Positions 8,211 through 17,014 of a DNA stretch of 64,000 bases are shown one piece after another (positions within the stretch are counted from its first letter, which is position 1; each line of letters opens with the position of its first letter). The DNA is from Skermanella mucosa (GTDB lineage Bacteria > Pseudomonadota > Alphaproteobacteria > Azospirillales > Azospirillaceae). A program made the position numbers and the translations under genes. The stretch spans positions 62,001 to 126,000 of the forward strand of contig NZ_CP086107.1 in assembly GCF_016765655.2 (NCBI RefSeq), read 5' to 3'. Below the pieces are notes generated by a model, which saw only the letters and a list, made by a program, of their open reading frames with translations, was not told the DNA's origin and searched no databases.

Positions 8211-9104
8211 TCATGCGGCAAGGCTTTCCGGCTGGCGGTGGCGGTTCCGGTAGTCGCGCGGGCTGAGGTAGCCCAGCCGCTCCAGTCGCCAAGCGGCGTT
8301 GTAGCGGGCCACGAAATCGCTGACCGCCGCCCTGACTTCGGCGGCGGTGCGGAAGCTCCGGCCCCAGATCGCCTGTTCCTTGAGGGTCCGGAAGAACCGC
8401 TCGATGACGCCGTTGCCTTGCGGCTGGTGCGCAAAGGCGTAGCTCAGCGCCATGCCCCAGTGGCCGATCTGCTGGGAGAAGTGGTGGGACGTGTACTGCG
8501 GCCCGTTGTCCAAGCGCAGCGCCACGCCGCGGGCGGCATCGGCCGCGATCCCGCCGAACCGGGATGTCACCGCCTGGCTGATTGGCTCGAGTGCCGCGAA
8601 GCGCGAGCCATCGGTCGAGACATGATGCCCGACGACCTCGGAGTTGAAGTGGTCGATGGCGGCGAATACCCAGACCCGGCCCTCTTGGGATGTCTGCACC
8701 AGGGTAGCGTCGGTGCCCCACAGGACGTCCGGGGCCTCGGTCAGGATGGTGCCGTCATGGTCGTTGGCCGGGCGCGGCGGCCGCCGGAACGGCGAGAGCA
8801 GCTGATTGTCGCGCATCAGGCGCAGCACGCGGTTGCGACCGACCGGCAGGCCCAGGCCGTAGTGCAGGCGCGCCCAGACCTTGCGGTGGCCCTCGCCGGA
8901 GAACGGCGAGGCGGCGAGGTCGGCCCGGATGGCGGCGAGCAGGCTGGCGTCATCGACCGGCGGCCTGGGGCCGCGTGGCCTGGCAGGAGCGGCGTTGGCC
9001 GGGCGACGCGCCTGGTAGAAGGTCGAGCGCGGCAGGGCCCAGATGCGGCAGACCCGCTGCACGCCGTAGGGCCGCTGGGTTGAAGGCGAGATCGCCGCGC
9101 TCAT
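8211..9104 (-). CDS. IS3-family OrfB, DDE integrase
   Basis: 297 aa from ATG 9104, whose ATGA overlaps the stop of orfA. The catalytic triad is visible: Asp in VLWGTDATLV, Asp in ALRLDNGPQYTS and Glu in NGVIERFFRTLKEQ, with the rve fold between. An HTH_21-like N terminus (YGVQRVCRIWALPRSTFYQ) precedes it. The upstream part of the longer open frame (9105-9293) is orfA in another frame. Translational coupling by ATGA rather than frameshifting is the apparent mode. Confidence 0.92.
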   Translation of the reverse strand: MSAAISPSTQRPYGVQRVCRIWALPRSTFYQARRPANAAPARPRGPRPPVDDASLLAAIRADLAASPFSGEGHRKVWARLHYGLGLPVGRNRVLRLMRDNQLLSPFRRPPRPANDHDGTILTEAPDVLWGTDATLVQTSQEGRVWVFAAIDHFNSEVVGHHVSTDGSRFAALEPISQAVTSRFGGIAADAARGVALRLDNGPQYTSHHFSQQIGHWGMALSYAFAHQPQGNGVIERFFRTLKEQAIWGRSFRTAAEVRAAVSDFVARYNAAWRLERLGYLSPRDYRNRHRQPESLAA

Positions 9105-9472
9105 CTTCGCGACCTCGCCCGGGGAAAAGGGGTTCCAGCCTCCAGGCGCCCGATCTTGGCGCGCAGCAACTCGACTTCCATGCTCAGCTCGCCGACCCGC
9201 TTGTGGGCGGCGTCGAGACCAGCCTGGACGGGATCGTCGTCGGCGCGCTCCTTCAGGCCGGCATCCATCGCCGTCAGCGCCTTGTCGCGCCAACGCTCCA
9301 GCCGATAAGTCTCGATGCCGATCTCCCGGGAAATCAGGTCGAGCGATTCACCGCGCAGCAGACGGAGGACCACCTCGCGTTTGCGGGCGGCGCTCCAGCG
9401 CTGAATGACCTTCGGCCCGGCTTTCTCACCAGAGTCCGTCGGCAGCTTGGGTGTGTTCTTCGGATCTTCCAT
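9101..9472 (-). CDS. IS3-family OrfA, HTH protein
   Basis: About 123 aa; ATG 9472 is chosen because GGAAG precedes it (an ATG at 9484 is also in frame). It contains a transposase_8-like HTH (AARKREVVLRLLRGESLDLI ... EIGIETYRLERW) and a C-terminal leucine zipper (LSMEVELLRAKIGRLE). It binds the IS ends together with OrfB. Confidence 0.88.
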   Translation of the reverse strand: MEDPKNTPKLPTDSGEKAGPKVIQRWSAARKREVVLRLLRGESLDLISREIGIETYRLERWRDKALTAMDAGLKERADDDPVQAGLDAAHKRVGELSMEVELLRAKIGRLEAGTPFPRARSRR

Positions 9473-10464
9473 CGCTTCTTCCATATGGACAATCCGGTGT
9501 CCAACTTCATCGACGGCAGATCAATCGCAGCGCACCGGGCCGTGCCGCGGGTGCGGATCACCGACCTGCTGGCCGAGGTGGACGGCTGGACGCGGTTCAC
9601 CGACGCCTTCACCCACCTGCGGACCGGCGAGCCCGCGGCCGACCGGCGGGTTCTGATGACCGACCTGCTCGCCGACGGCCTCAACCTCGGCCTGACGCGC
9701 ATGGCCGAGGCCTGCTCGGTCGCCAGCCTCGGCCAGCTCGCCTGGACCGCGGACTGGCACATCCGGGAGGAAACCTACGCCCTGGCGCTGCAGCGCTTGG
9801 CCGACCGGCAGCACCGGGAACCGCTGGCGGCGGTCTTCGGGGGCGGGACGGCGTCGTCCTCGGACGGCCAGTTCTTCCGGGCCGCCGGAAGCGGGCGCCC
9901 CGCCGCCCGTCTCAACGCCCATTACGGCCATGAGCCGGGGGTGAAGTTCTACACCCACCTGTCCGACCGCTACGCGCCGTTCTCCACCAAGGTCATCCCG
10001 GCGACCGCCAGCGAGGCCCTCCACGTCCTCGACGCGCTGTTCGACCATCGGGCGGACATGACCCACCACCGCCATCACACCGATGGGGGTGGGGTCTCGG
10101 ACCATGTGTTTGCGATCTGCCATCTGTTCGGCATCCGCTTCGCGCCCCGCATCCCCGACCTGAAGGACCGGCGCCTGTACAGCTTCGACAAGCCGTCGAC
10201 CTATTCGTCGCTGGAGCCGCTGATCGCCGGGCGGATCAGCGTCGGGCTCATCCGGGTCCACTGGGACGACATCCTGCGGATCGCCGCGTCCATCCGCAAC
10301 GGCCTGGTACCGGCCTCGGTGATCCTGCGCCAGCTGGCCGCCTTTCCGCGCCAGAACGGCGTCGCCGCGGCGTTGCGGGAGCTGGGCCGGCTGGCCAGGA
10401 CCCTCTTCATCTATGTTACTTGGAATCAGGCAGCGACAACCAAGCCGAAGATCGGAGGGCTACA

Positions 10465-11523
10465 ATGTCATCCGGCTCGATCGAGGAACGTTTCCCTGCG
10501 CTGGCCACAAGCCCGCCGGCACTCGCGTGGCTGCGCATGCGCGCAGACCTCGGACTGGCGCCGCGGACGCTTGACGCCTACGCCCGCGGTCTGTCCGAAT
10601 ATCTCACCTTCTGCACCGAGTGCGCTGTCGAGCCGGTAGAAGCCGGGCGGGATCACATTGCCCGGTTCGTGCGCCATCTGACCGAGCGCCCGTCGCAGCG
10701 CCCGACCCCCGGCGATCCCGTCCCCTCACCGGCGCGTCTGGCGAACGCGACGGTGCAGCAGCGCCTGACCGCCGTCCGGCTCTTCTACGAATACCTCGTC
10801 GAGGAAGGGCTGCGGATGGTCAGTCCGGTTGGCCGAGGCCGCCGTGCGACGGTCGGCCGTCCCGGTGGTGGCAAGCGCGGCCTCGTGCCCCGGCAGTCAC
10901 GGCTGCCCTGGATCCCTGACGACCAGGACTGGTCCGCGGTCCTGGCGGCTGCGGCGCGCGAACCGATCCGCAACCGGACCATGCTGGCCTTCGCCTACGA
11001 CGCCGGCCTGCGGCGTGAGGAGCTCTGTTCGTTGCGGACCGACGACATCGACCCGGCACGGCGACTGCTGCGCGTGCGGGCCGAGACCACCAAGTCACGC
11101 CGCGAGCGGGTCGTGCCCTACTCGGCGCCGTCGGGCGAGTTGCTGCGCGCCTACCTGGCGCATCGCGGCGAGCTCAGCCACGCCCGCGGCCCGTTGTTCC
11201 TGTCGGAGTCGCGGCGCAACCCGGCCGCGCCGCTCACGCCTTGGACGTGGTCGAAGGTCGTCCGCCGCATCGCGCTCGCGGCCGGCGTCCCGCGGTTCGC
11301 CACGCACACCCTGCGCCACCTGTGCCTCACGGACCTCGCCCGAGCCGGCTGGGAAATCCACGCCATCGCGACCTTCGCCGGGCACCGCTCGCCCGAGACG
11401 ACGATGCTCTACATCCATCTCTCGGGTCGCGACCTCGCGGCCAAGCTCGCGAGCGGCATGGCCCACATCCACGACCGGCGCGTCGCGCTCCTCGCCGCGG
11501 CCGGATTGATGGCAACGCCATGA
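10465..11523 (+). CDS. Tyrosine recombinase, Tn554 TnpA-like
   Basis: 352 aa from ATG 10465 (SD GGAGGG at 10454-10459). The N-terminal SAM-like core-binding domain (LAPRTLDAYARGLSEYLTFC) is followed by a catalytic domain with Arg in YDAGLRREELCSLR, HTLRH (HxxR), His in FAGHRSPETT and the nucleophile Tyr in MLYIHLSG. All catalytic residues are present, so it looks functional. It overlaps the next gene by ATGA, as in Tn554-type tandem recombinase operons. Confidence 0.85.
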   Translation: MSSGSIEERFPALATSPPALAWLRMRADLGLAPRTLDAYARGLSEYLTFCTECAVEPVEAGRDHIARFVRHLTERPSQRPTPGDPVPSPARLANATVQQRLTAVRLFYEYLVEEGLRMVSPVGRGRRATVGRPGGGKRGLVPRQSRLPWIPDDQDWSAVLAAAAREPIRNRTMLAFAYDAGLRREELCSLRTDDIDPARRLLRVRAETTKSRRERVVPYSAPSGELLRAYLAHRGELSHARGPLFLSESRRNPAAPLTPWTWSKVVRRIALAAGVPRFATHTLRHLCLTDLARAGWEIHAIATFAGHRSPETTMLYIHLSGRDLAAKLASGMAHIHDRRVALLAAAGLMATP

Positions 11524-13644
11524 GCACTTCGGTCATGCTGCTTGACACCTCCGGATTCGATCGGTCGCCCGCATTGTCGGTGGACGAACATCGAGCGCTC
11601 CTCGCGCTCGGCTGGGACTTGCGCCGACGACGCGGCCACGACCCCCATCGGTCCGAATGGGCGTTGGTCGCGCGCCTTGTCGTGCCGCTCGACGCCGCGC
11701 GGCGGGCCTTGCGCGACCTGCCCGACACCAGGCACCACCGCCGCACCTCGCTGGACGCGGTCGGGCTGGTCCTCCACCGGTGCGCGGAGAGCGGCTCAGC
11801 CTTCTGGGGGTGGTCCGCGGAGGACTGGACGGGATTGATCGGAAGGGATCGTGCCGCCTTCGAGAATCCCTGGCCCGGCTGGCTCGACGCCTCGGTCCGC
11901 TCCTGCGTTGCCGCCTACGCCTACCTTCTTGGCAACTTCGACTCCTTCCACCACCTCGGGCCGTTCAATCGTTTGGCGCTGGCTTGGCGCGTGTTCGGCC
12001 GTGCGGCCTTGGAGCGGGCCATTGACGACGTCGCGGGCACGCTGACGCGCCTGGGCTATCGCTCGGGATCGGGCGATCCCCAGATCCGCACGATCGTCTG
12101 CGAACTCCTGCTCCGAAACCGCAGTCCCCACCTCCAGGACCTCACCGACGACGCTCTCGCACGCCTGCGTGCCGATGCAGCGTTCGCCGCCTGGGCCGGC
12201 GGGCCGCTGGATGGCGCGCGAGCAGCCCGGCGTCGAAGCTCCGGGCGACTGGACGCGCGCGACCTGCGCTGCGTTCGTCGCCCGTGTCGACCGCATGAGG
12301 GTGGGCGACTTTGCCCAAAGGCGCGCCGGCCTTGAGCGACGCGCGGGGCAGCCGCTCGCGGCCACCAGCAAGGCGGCCTACCTTTCCGTAGTGCGTTCGT
12401 TCTTCCGCGACTGCCACGAATGGGGTTGGTGTCCGCCCCGCTTCAATCCCTCGACCGCGCTTGCCACGCCGCGCGCCATCAGGGCTCTCATGTTCCCCAA
12501 GCCGCGGGTCATCGCCGACGACCTCTGGGCGAAACTGCTCTGGGCGGGGCTCAATCTTACGGCCGAGGATGTCGCCGCACGCGGCATCGTCGCCTACCCG
12601 GTCGAACTCGTGCGCGCGATCGCGATCACCTGGCTCTTCGCCGCCCAGCGCAGCGACGAGATCGTCCGCCTGCGCGTCGGCTGCGTGCGCTGGCAGACCG
12701 ACGCAGCCAACCCGGCGGTCCCTCCGGTGTGCCTGCTCGACGTGCCGGTCCATAAGACCGGCGCGGCGTTCACCAAGCCGGTCGATCCGCTGGTTGGCCG
12801 CGCGATCGAGGCCTGGGAGGCGGTCCGACCGGCGCAGCCGCCGATCCCCGATCGCAAGATCGGGGAGCCGGTCGACCTGCTCTTCGCCTGCCGCGGGATT
12901 ACCGTCGCTAAGACCTACATCAACAACTCCATCATCCCGCTCCTGTGCGCCAAGGGCGGGGTCCCGCCGGCGGACGTGCGCGGGCGGATCACCAGCCATC
13001 GGGCGCGCGCGACGATCGCCAGCCAGCTCTACAACGCCAAGGAGCCGATGACGCTCTTCGAACTCCAGGCCTGGCTCGGTCATCGCTCGCCCGAGACGAC
13101 GCAGCACTACGCCGCGATCACACCCAACACGCTCACGCGCGCCTATGCCGACGCCGGTTACTTCGCCCGCAACGTCCGGACCATCGAGGTGCTGATCGAC
13201 CGCCAAGCCGTCGAGACCGGAGCCGCGGCGGCCGGCGCGCCCTGGCAGCACTACGACCTGGGACACGGCTACTGCAGCTACACCTTCTTCGAGCAGTGCC
13301 CGCACCGCATGGCCTGCGCCCGCTGCGACTTCTACCTGCCCAAGTCGAGTTCCAAGGCGCAGCTTCTCGAGGCCAGGGAGAGCATACAGCGCCGCTTGGC
13401 AACGATTCCGCTGACCGAGGACGAGCAGGCCGCCGTGGAGAACGACCGTGACGCGCTCGACCGCTTGCTGGGGCGGCTGGCCGACACCCCGACACCGGCC
13501 GGCCCGACCCCCCGCGAACTGGCCAAGGCCCCCGCACCGACAGCCGGGGTCACGCTTGACAGTGCAGCGACCCGCCCCCCTGCATCCGATGGTGGAGCAA
13601 AACCGCCTGGAGACAGGCCCTTGTCAAGCCCAGCGCCGCCGTAG
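11520..13644 (+). pseudogene. Tn554 TnpB-like tyrosine recombinase, frameshifted
   Basis: The reading starts at ATG 11520 (MSTSVMLLDTSGFD) and gives about 225 sensible residues to LARLRADAAFAAW near 12200. It then leaves frame, and the remainder is read in a second frame from about 12210 (REQPGVEAPGDWTRATCAAF) to 13644. The second part holds Arg in FAAQRSDEIVRLR, SHRARATIASQL, His in LQAWLGHRSPETT and Tyr in QHYAAI, then a Cys cluster CSYTFFEQCPHRMACARC typical of these TnpB proteins. A single indel in the GGCCGGCGGGCC run (about 12195-12207) explains the break. If instead the two frames are separate genes, the first lacks any catalytic core. Confidence 0.7.
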
Positions 13645-13794
13645 GCGGTGGCCCGTCAGGGCCAGGCTTGACTAGGGCCTGACGAAGGCGGACTATCCGG
13701 CCCGGATGTCGGGGGCGCTGTGCGACACCGTCGGATCAAAATCATTTTGCTGGACAGATAGATTCCACATAATGCCCGTTCTATGGCGTGACCC
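13645..13794. other. Noncoding gap with second 16-bp repeat copy
   Basis: 150 bp between the Tn554-like element and the exported-protein gene. It contains the second GCCCGTTCTATGGCGT (13774-13789) after CATAAT. No gene, terminal repeat or clear terminator is seen. Confidence 0.4.
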
Positions 13795-14775
13795 CTACTG
13801 GGGAAACTGCTGCTCGATCCAGGCGTCAAACCCGTCGCCTCCCGAACCGGGGATCATCACCGGCGGGCCCGGCAATGCCGCGGCGGGCAGGCTGTTCAGG
13901 ATTGCGTCCGCCGTTTCCCTCATGCGTCCGACCTCTCTCCGCTCTATACGGACGTCCTCAAGAGCACTGTCCCGGAGGCGATTCATCTTCCGCTCGACCC
14001 GCGCAGTGAGAGAATCCCCGCCGAAAGCGCCTTTCGAAGGCCGGGCTGCCGGTGGAGCGTTATCTCCTGCGGAGGGAACCTCGGCCTCGCTTCCAAGGCC
14101 CCACGAGCGCACGCCATGGATGACCTCAAGCACCTCGAGGTCGTGCAGATTCTGCCGGTGCTCGGCTTCGCGTGCTTCTATCGCTCGCTCGTACTCGTCG
14201 AGGCGGTGGTCGTACTCCGCAGCGAGCGTTGTGACCTTTGGCGCCACAAGCGTCGATATGTCGAACCAAAGGTAAGCGAGATCGCGGATATAGCCGTTCA
14301 CTATCGGATCCTCGAGGATCCTCTCAATAGTCTTTTGCATGGCGAGTAGCTCATCGCGGGACGACCTCCAGCGGTCGCGCTCCGCGCGAAGCCGCGACCA
14401 CTTTTCCTTATAGATATCGATCTCGGCCTGATCGGCCTTGAGAAAGTCGCGGTACTCGCGCCGAACCTTTTCACGCACCGCGAGATCGGGCGAGAAGGCG
14501 CGCGCCGTTTTGATCGGAAAGGGCGGCACGCGACGCTGCACTCGGTGACGAGAGACCAACTCGAGCTTCTTGTGGAGCGCCTCAACCACATCGTCGTCGA
14601 CAGCCATAGGGCCGGCGGCGGCGGCGGCGGCGCCATCAGCCAGCGTCGATCCCGCGTCGTAGAATTCTTGCAGCATCTCCAGCGCTTGCAGGAAGTCGGG
14701 CGAGATGCGTGCATGCGCCGCCTGCAGAGAGCCAAGGGCGGCGACCAAGATCATCGCCAAGATGTGGCGTAACAT
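13795..14775 (-). CDS. Exported protein of unknown function
   Basis: 326 aa. The N terminus MLRHILAMILVAALGSLQAAHA is a signal peptide with cleavage expected after AHA. The mature part is highly helical and charged (DFLKADQAEIDIYKEKWSRL, AEYDHRLDEYERAIEAREAE) and ends in a Pro/Gly-rich tail (PPVMIPGSGGDGFDAWIEQQ). It starts 5 nt after the stop of the 14781-15917 gene on the same strand, so the two form an operon. The family is not recognised; a periplasmic coiled-coil or scaffold role is a guess from composition. Confidence 0.65.
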   Translation of the reverse strand: MLRHILAMILVAALGSLQAAHARISPDFLQALEMLQEFYDAGSTLADGAAAAAAGPMAVDDDVVEALHKKLELVSRHRVQRRVPPFPIKTARAFSPDLAVREKVRREYRDFLKADQAEIDIYKEKWSRLRAERDRWRSSRDELLAMQKTIERILEDPIVNGYIRDLAYLWFDISTLVAPKVTTLAAEYDHRLDEYERAIEAREAEHRQNLHDLEVLEVIHGVRSWGLGSEAEVPSAGDNAPPAARPSKGAFGGDSLTARVERKMNRLRDSALEDVRIERREVGRMRETADAILNSLPAAALPGPPVMIPGSGGDGFDAWIEQQFPQ

Positions 14776-14780
14776 GTTTG

Positions 14781-15917
14781 CTAGACCTCCTCTTTGGGCT
14801 GCGCGAGGCCGCCACCGAGCGCCTGCTCGAGAGCGGCCTCCTCGGCTTGGTGCAGACGTTCGAGAACACCCGCGATCTGCCTTTCAATCGTCTTGAGGTG
14901 CCTGCGGAGCATCGCGATCTGGCCGTCGATGTAGGCCTTGGGCCCGTTCGCCTCGGAGGCCTTGGCGCCGGCCGCCCTAATCTCCCGGTCAATCCGGCGC
15001 TTGGCGGTCTCGGCCTCATCGATGGCCGTCATAAACGGCTGCTTGGCCTCGCGGTCAACCGCCTCGATCTCCGCGCGCGCCTGCTTGAAGCGCTCCTTAA
15101 TCGCTCCGGCGGCCTCCTTGGTGAAGCGCCGCACCTCCGCATCGTGGATCGTCGCGAGTTCTCGGTCCAGTTGCTCCTCGGCCTTGGAGAGTTCGTCCTC
15201 AGCGTCGTTGAGCTGCTCCGGGTAGTCGCGAATGGTGAACTGCGGGAGGTGGAAGCTGGCCTCGACTGTTTCCCACTCGACGGCCACCTGTGGCAGCCGG
15301 ATGGTGGTGTGGCCGGCCTTGAACTCAGGTACCTTGGTTTTGATCTCGCCCGTCTTTAGGCACGGCGCCCTGATCTCGGTCGTGTCCCACCACCCTGAGA
15401 CGACCGGAACCTTAGTCTTGATGCCGAGACCGATGTGCTTGTTCTTCCACTCAACCCTGGTCTTCAGTACCTTAGTCTTCCCGACGACGCAAGTGGAGGG
15501 GTACGGGTACTTGAACAAGCGCATCTTCATCGTGACGTGGACGGTCGGGATCCGCGTCTCGTCATGGCTCACGATGATGTTCGGGCGATCGTATTTGAAG
15601 CCCGTGCGCTCCATGCCGGTCTCAAGAGGATAGTTGTTGCCCCTCTCGATGTTCTCCTTCGCCTCCTTGGCCTTATTGCGCGCCGCCTCGATCCTCCGGC
15701 CCGCCCTGGCCTCCGGCTGTACTGAACGCTCGCGGTAGCGTTCGATGGCCTCGTCAGCGAGGTGGCTCGATTCCGCAGCGGCGTCCCGGGAGGCACGCTC
15801 TACGGCTTCGACAGCCTGCTTCGGTGGCGGCGTGACGTCGGCGAACACGCCGGGGGCGATGAGGAGCATGACGCTGACCGGGATGACAGCGATCCCCCTG
15901 CGAATGATGACGAGCAT
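14781..15917 (-). CDS. Exported protein with beta-rich middle and coiled-coil C terminus
   Basis: 378 aa from ATG 15917, with GGGGGA 5 nt upstream (a TTG at 15929 is rejected). The N terminus MLVIIRRGIAVIPVSVMLLI ... GVFA is a signal peptide. Residues about 20-90 are helical. Residues about 100-220 are full of alternating hydrophobic strands with repeated K-T-K-V motifs (KTKVLKTRVEW, IKTKVPVVSGWWD, IKTKVPEFKAG, TTIRLPQVAVEWETVEA, SFHLPQFTI), reading like a beta-repeat. The remainder is a long coiled coil (DEAETAKRRIDREIRAAG). First gene of the leftward operon. No family recognised. Confidence 0.65.
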   Translation of the reverse strand: MLVIIRRGIAVIPVSVMLLIAPGVFADVTPPPKQAVEAVERASRDAAAESSHLADEAIERYRERSVQPEARAGRRIEAARNKAKEAKENIERGNNYPLETGMERTGFKYDRPNIIVSHDETRIPTVHVTMKMRLFKYPYPSTCVVGKTKVLKTRVEWKNKHIGLGIKTKVPVVSGWWDTTEIRAPCLKTGEIKTKVPEFKAGHTTIRLPQVAVEWETVEASFHLPQFTIRDYPEQLNDAEDELSKAEEQLDRELATIHDAEVRRFTKEAAGAIKERFKQARAEIEAVDREAKQPFMTAIDEAETAKRRIDREIRAAGAKASEANGPKAYIDGQIAMLRRHLKTIERQIAGVLERLHQAEEAALEQALGGGLAQPKEEV

Positions 15918-16177
15918 GAAATCCCCCAAAGTCCGTCGCCAGCGCCCGCACGGCCGGCGCTGGCGAGTTTCGATGCCTAGGGGCCGCGGCCCCGTGCCGC
16001 CGCGGTGTGCTGCCCCTCGACAGGGAAAGGGGCGAGGCGCCAGCGCCGATCAGGAAGGGCAGAGGAATCAGTCGAAGAACCATGTTATTTCAACAATTTG
16101 GTCTGAAGTTGCCTACTTTCTCCTAAAACCAGAGCACGCCCGCGCGTTAACAGGCAGACCGAGAGAGGTACGCGATC
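15918..16177. promoter_or_regulatory. Divergent intergenic region of the exported-protein/TPR module
   Basis: 260 bp between the leftward operon (start 15917) and the rightward one (start 16178). It must hold both promoters. An AT-rich patch (ttatttcaacaatttggtctgaagttgcc, abbreviated, about 16085-16115) is the likeliest promoter zone; I could not fix a convincing -35/-10 pair or an operator. Confidence 0.35.
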
Positions 16178-16825
16178 ATGCCAATTAGATTCGACGACCT
16201 GGAGGACGCGCTGGAGGAGGAACTCGGCAGGGAGTTCTGGCCCAGGTACTCCCCCACGCAGCCATCCCCCGCGGACAGGCCGGTCGACAGCACGGCGCTG
16301 CTCGCCGCGCTCGAGGCGGTAGAGCGCCGACCCGACCCGGAGCCCGAGACGGCAGTGAGGACCCTTGAGGCCGACCCTCACTTGGAGCGCGACCCTCATG
16401 CCTTGGTCGCGATAGGCGTGGCCTACATGCAACTCTACGAGGACGACCTGGCTCGGCCACGCCTCCTCAAGGCGTTGGACCTGACCAAGCACCGGGAGGC
16501 GAGGATCTGTGTCAACCTGAGCACGATAGCCCTCAATTGGGGCGATCTGAACGAGGCGCGGGAGTGGGCGCGGAAGGCGATCAAGGCGTCCCCCCGATAC
16601 CCAGGGGGCCACATCCAGCTTCTCTGCGCCGACTGCCAGGACCGGGATGACGACGTTATTTCGGCCGATCTGGATGCGCTGGAGAGAGCGATCCCCGGCT
16701 GGCGCTGCGACCCGCTGATTATGGAGCGCGCGCGGAACGATCCCCTGCTGGCACGGCTGCGTGCCGATCCCGGGATCCGGCGAAAGGTGTTCCGGCATAA
16801 CCCATGGATGGAGGAAGGTGAGTGA
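16178..16825 (+). CDS. TPR-repeat protein
   Basis: 215 aa, start ATG 16178 after GAGAGAGGTACGCGATC. Residues about 60-150 contain tetratricopeptide-like helices: HALVAIGVAYMQLYEDDLAR, ARICVNLSTIALNWGDLNEA and EWARKAIKASPRYPGGHIQL. No signal peptide, so cytosolic; TPRs mediate protein-protein contacts. First gene of a rightward operon, its TGA overlapping the next ATG by one base. The partner may be encoded in the same module (inference). Confidence 0.65.
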   Translation: MPIRFDDLEDALEEELGREFWPRYSPTQPSPADRPVDSTALLAALEAVERRPDPEPETAVRTLEADPHLERDPHALVAIGVAYMQLYEDDLARPRLLKALDLTKHREARICVNLSTIALNWGDLNEAREWARKAIKASPRYPGGHIQLLCADCQDRDDDVISADLDALERAIPGWRCDPLIMERARNDPLLARLRADPGIRRKVFRHNPWMEEGE

Positions 16826-16959
16826 TGTCCAAGCGAATCCCGCTCGTCCTGGCTGCGTTTCTGTTTGTGGCTGCCGCCAGCGGCCCGAGGGGCTCAGTGG
16901 ATGATACGCCGCCGCCGACGGTGGTGGCCAGCAAGACCATGCCGATTACCACGACGTGA
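16825..16959 (+). CDS. Tiny exported peptide or lipoprotein-like protein
   Basis: 44 aa: a signal sequence MSKRIPLVLAAFLFVAAASG followed by a short Thr/Pro-rich tail ending MPITTT. ATG 16825 overlaps the TGA of the TPR gene, and GAGGAAGG sits just upstream, so translation is coupled. No Cys lipobox is present. Too short for family recognition, but the SD, overlap and signal sequence argue that it is real. Confidence 0.5.
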   Translation: MSKRIPLVLAAFLFVAAASGPRGSVDDTPPPTVVASKTMPITTT

Positions 16960-17014
16960 GCCGCGGCCACCTACGACGGGGATGAGGAGGGGTACAACCT
17001 GCCTGGGGGTCGGG

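Larger units (their letters stand above)
8002..9504 (-). mobile_element. IS3-family element inserted in Tn3 tnpA
   Basis: Ends TTGGACACCGG (8002-8012) and CCGGTGTCCAA (9494-9504) form an inverted repeat around orfA and orfB. A 14-bp direct repeat ATCGCAGCGCACCG of tnpA sequence lies outside both ends (7970-7983 and 9524-9537) but about 20 bp from them, so the junctions are not a simple target duplication. Confidence 0.85.
6426..10411 (+). pseudogene. tnpA: Tn3-family transposase tnpA, broken three ways
   Basis: Starts GTG 6426 (MPRRPQLTEAQTAALFD). The N-terminal DUF4158-like part is intact to INDKVRLYAKVG, where a stop at 7434-7436 arises because a G-run has four Gs (aaggtggggccgcc). Restoring one G yields VGAALIDAHDGQRDAF and the frame continues to DFDRFIAAHR at about 7980. 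There an IS3-family element (8002-9504) interrupts, and the gene resumes at about 9524 with IAAHRA ... VRITDLLAEVDGWTRF and the catalytic region HHTDGGGVSDHVFAICHLFG (about 10070-10130). It stops being Tn3-like after ELGRLARTLFI at about 10411, where the Tn554-like element begins; the last roughly 150 codons are missing. Non-functional. Confidence 0.9.
10412..13644 (+). mobile_element. Tn554-like tyrosine-recombinase transposon (partial)
   Basis: Two genes in tnpA-tnpB order with tyrosine recombinase signatures, starting where Tn3 tnpA loses its frame. The right boundary is uncertain (after 13644), no tnpC-like third gene is seen and the displaced 3' end of Tn3 tnpA does not reappear on the right, so that flank has been deleted. 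Confidence 0.65.

Noticed and set aside
10465..13644. Recombinase-in-trio (RIT) element
   Set aside because: The middle frame has no recombinase catalytic residues; a two-gene Tn554-like layout with one frameshift fits better.
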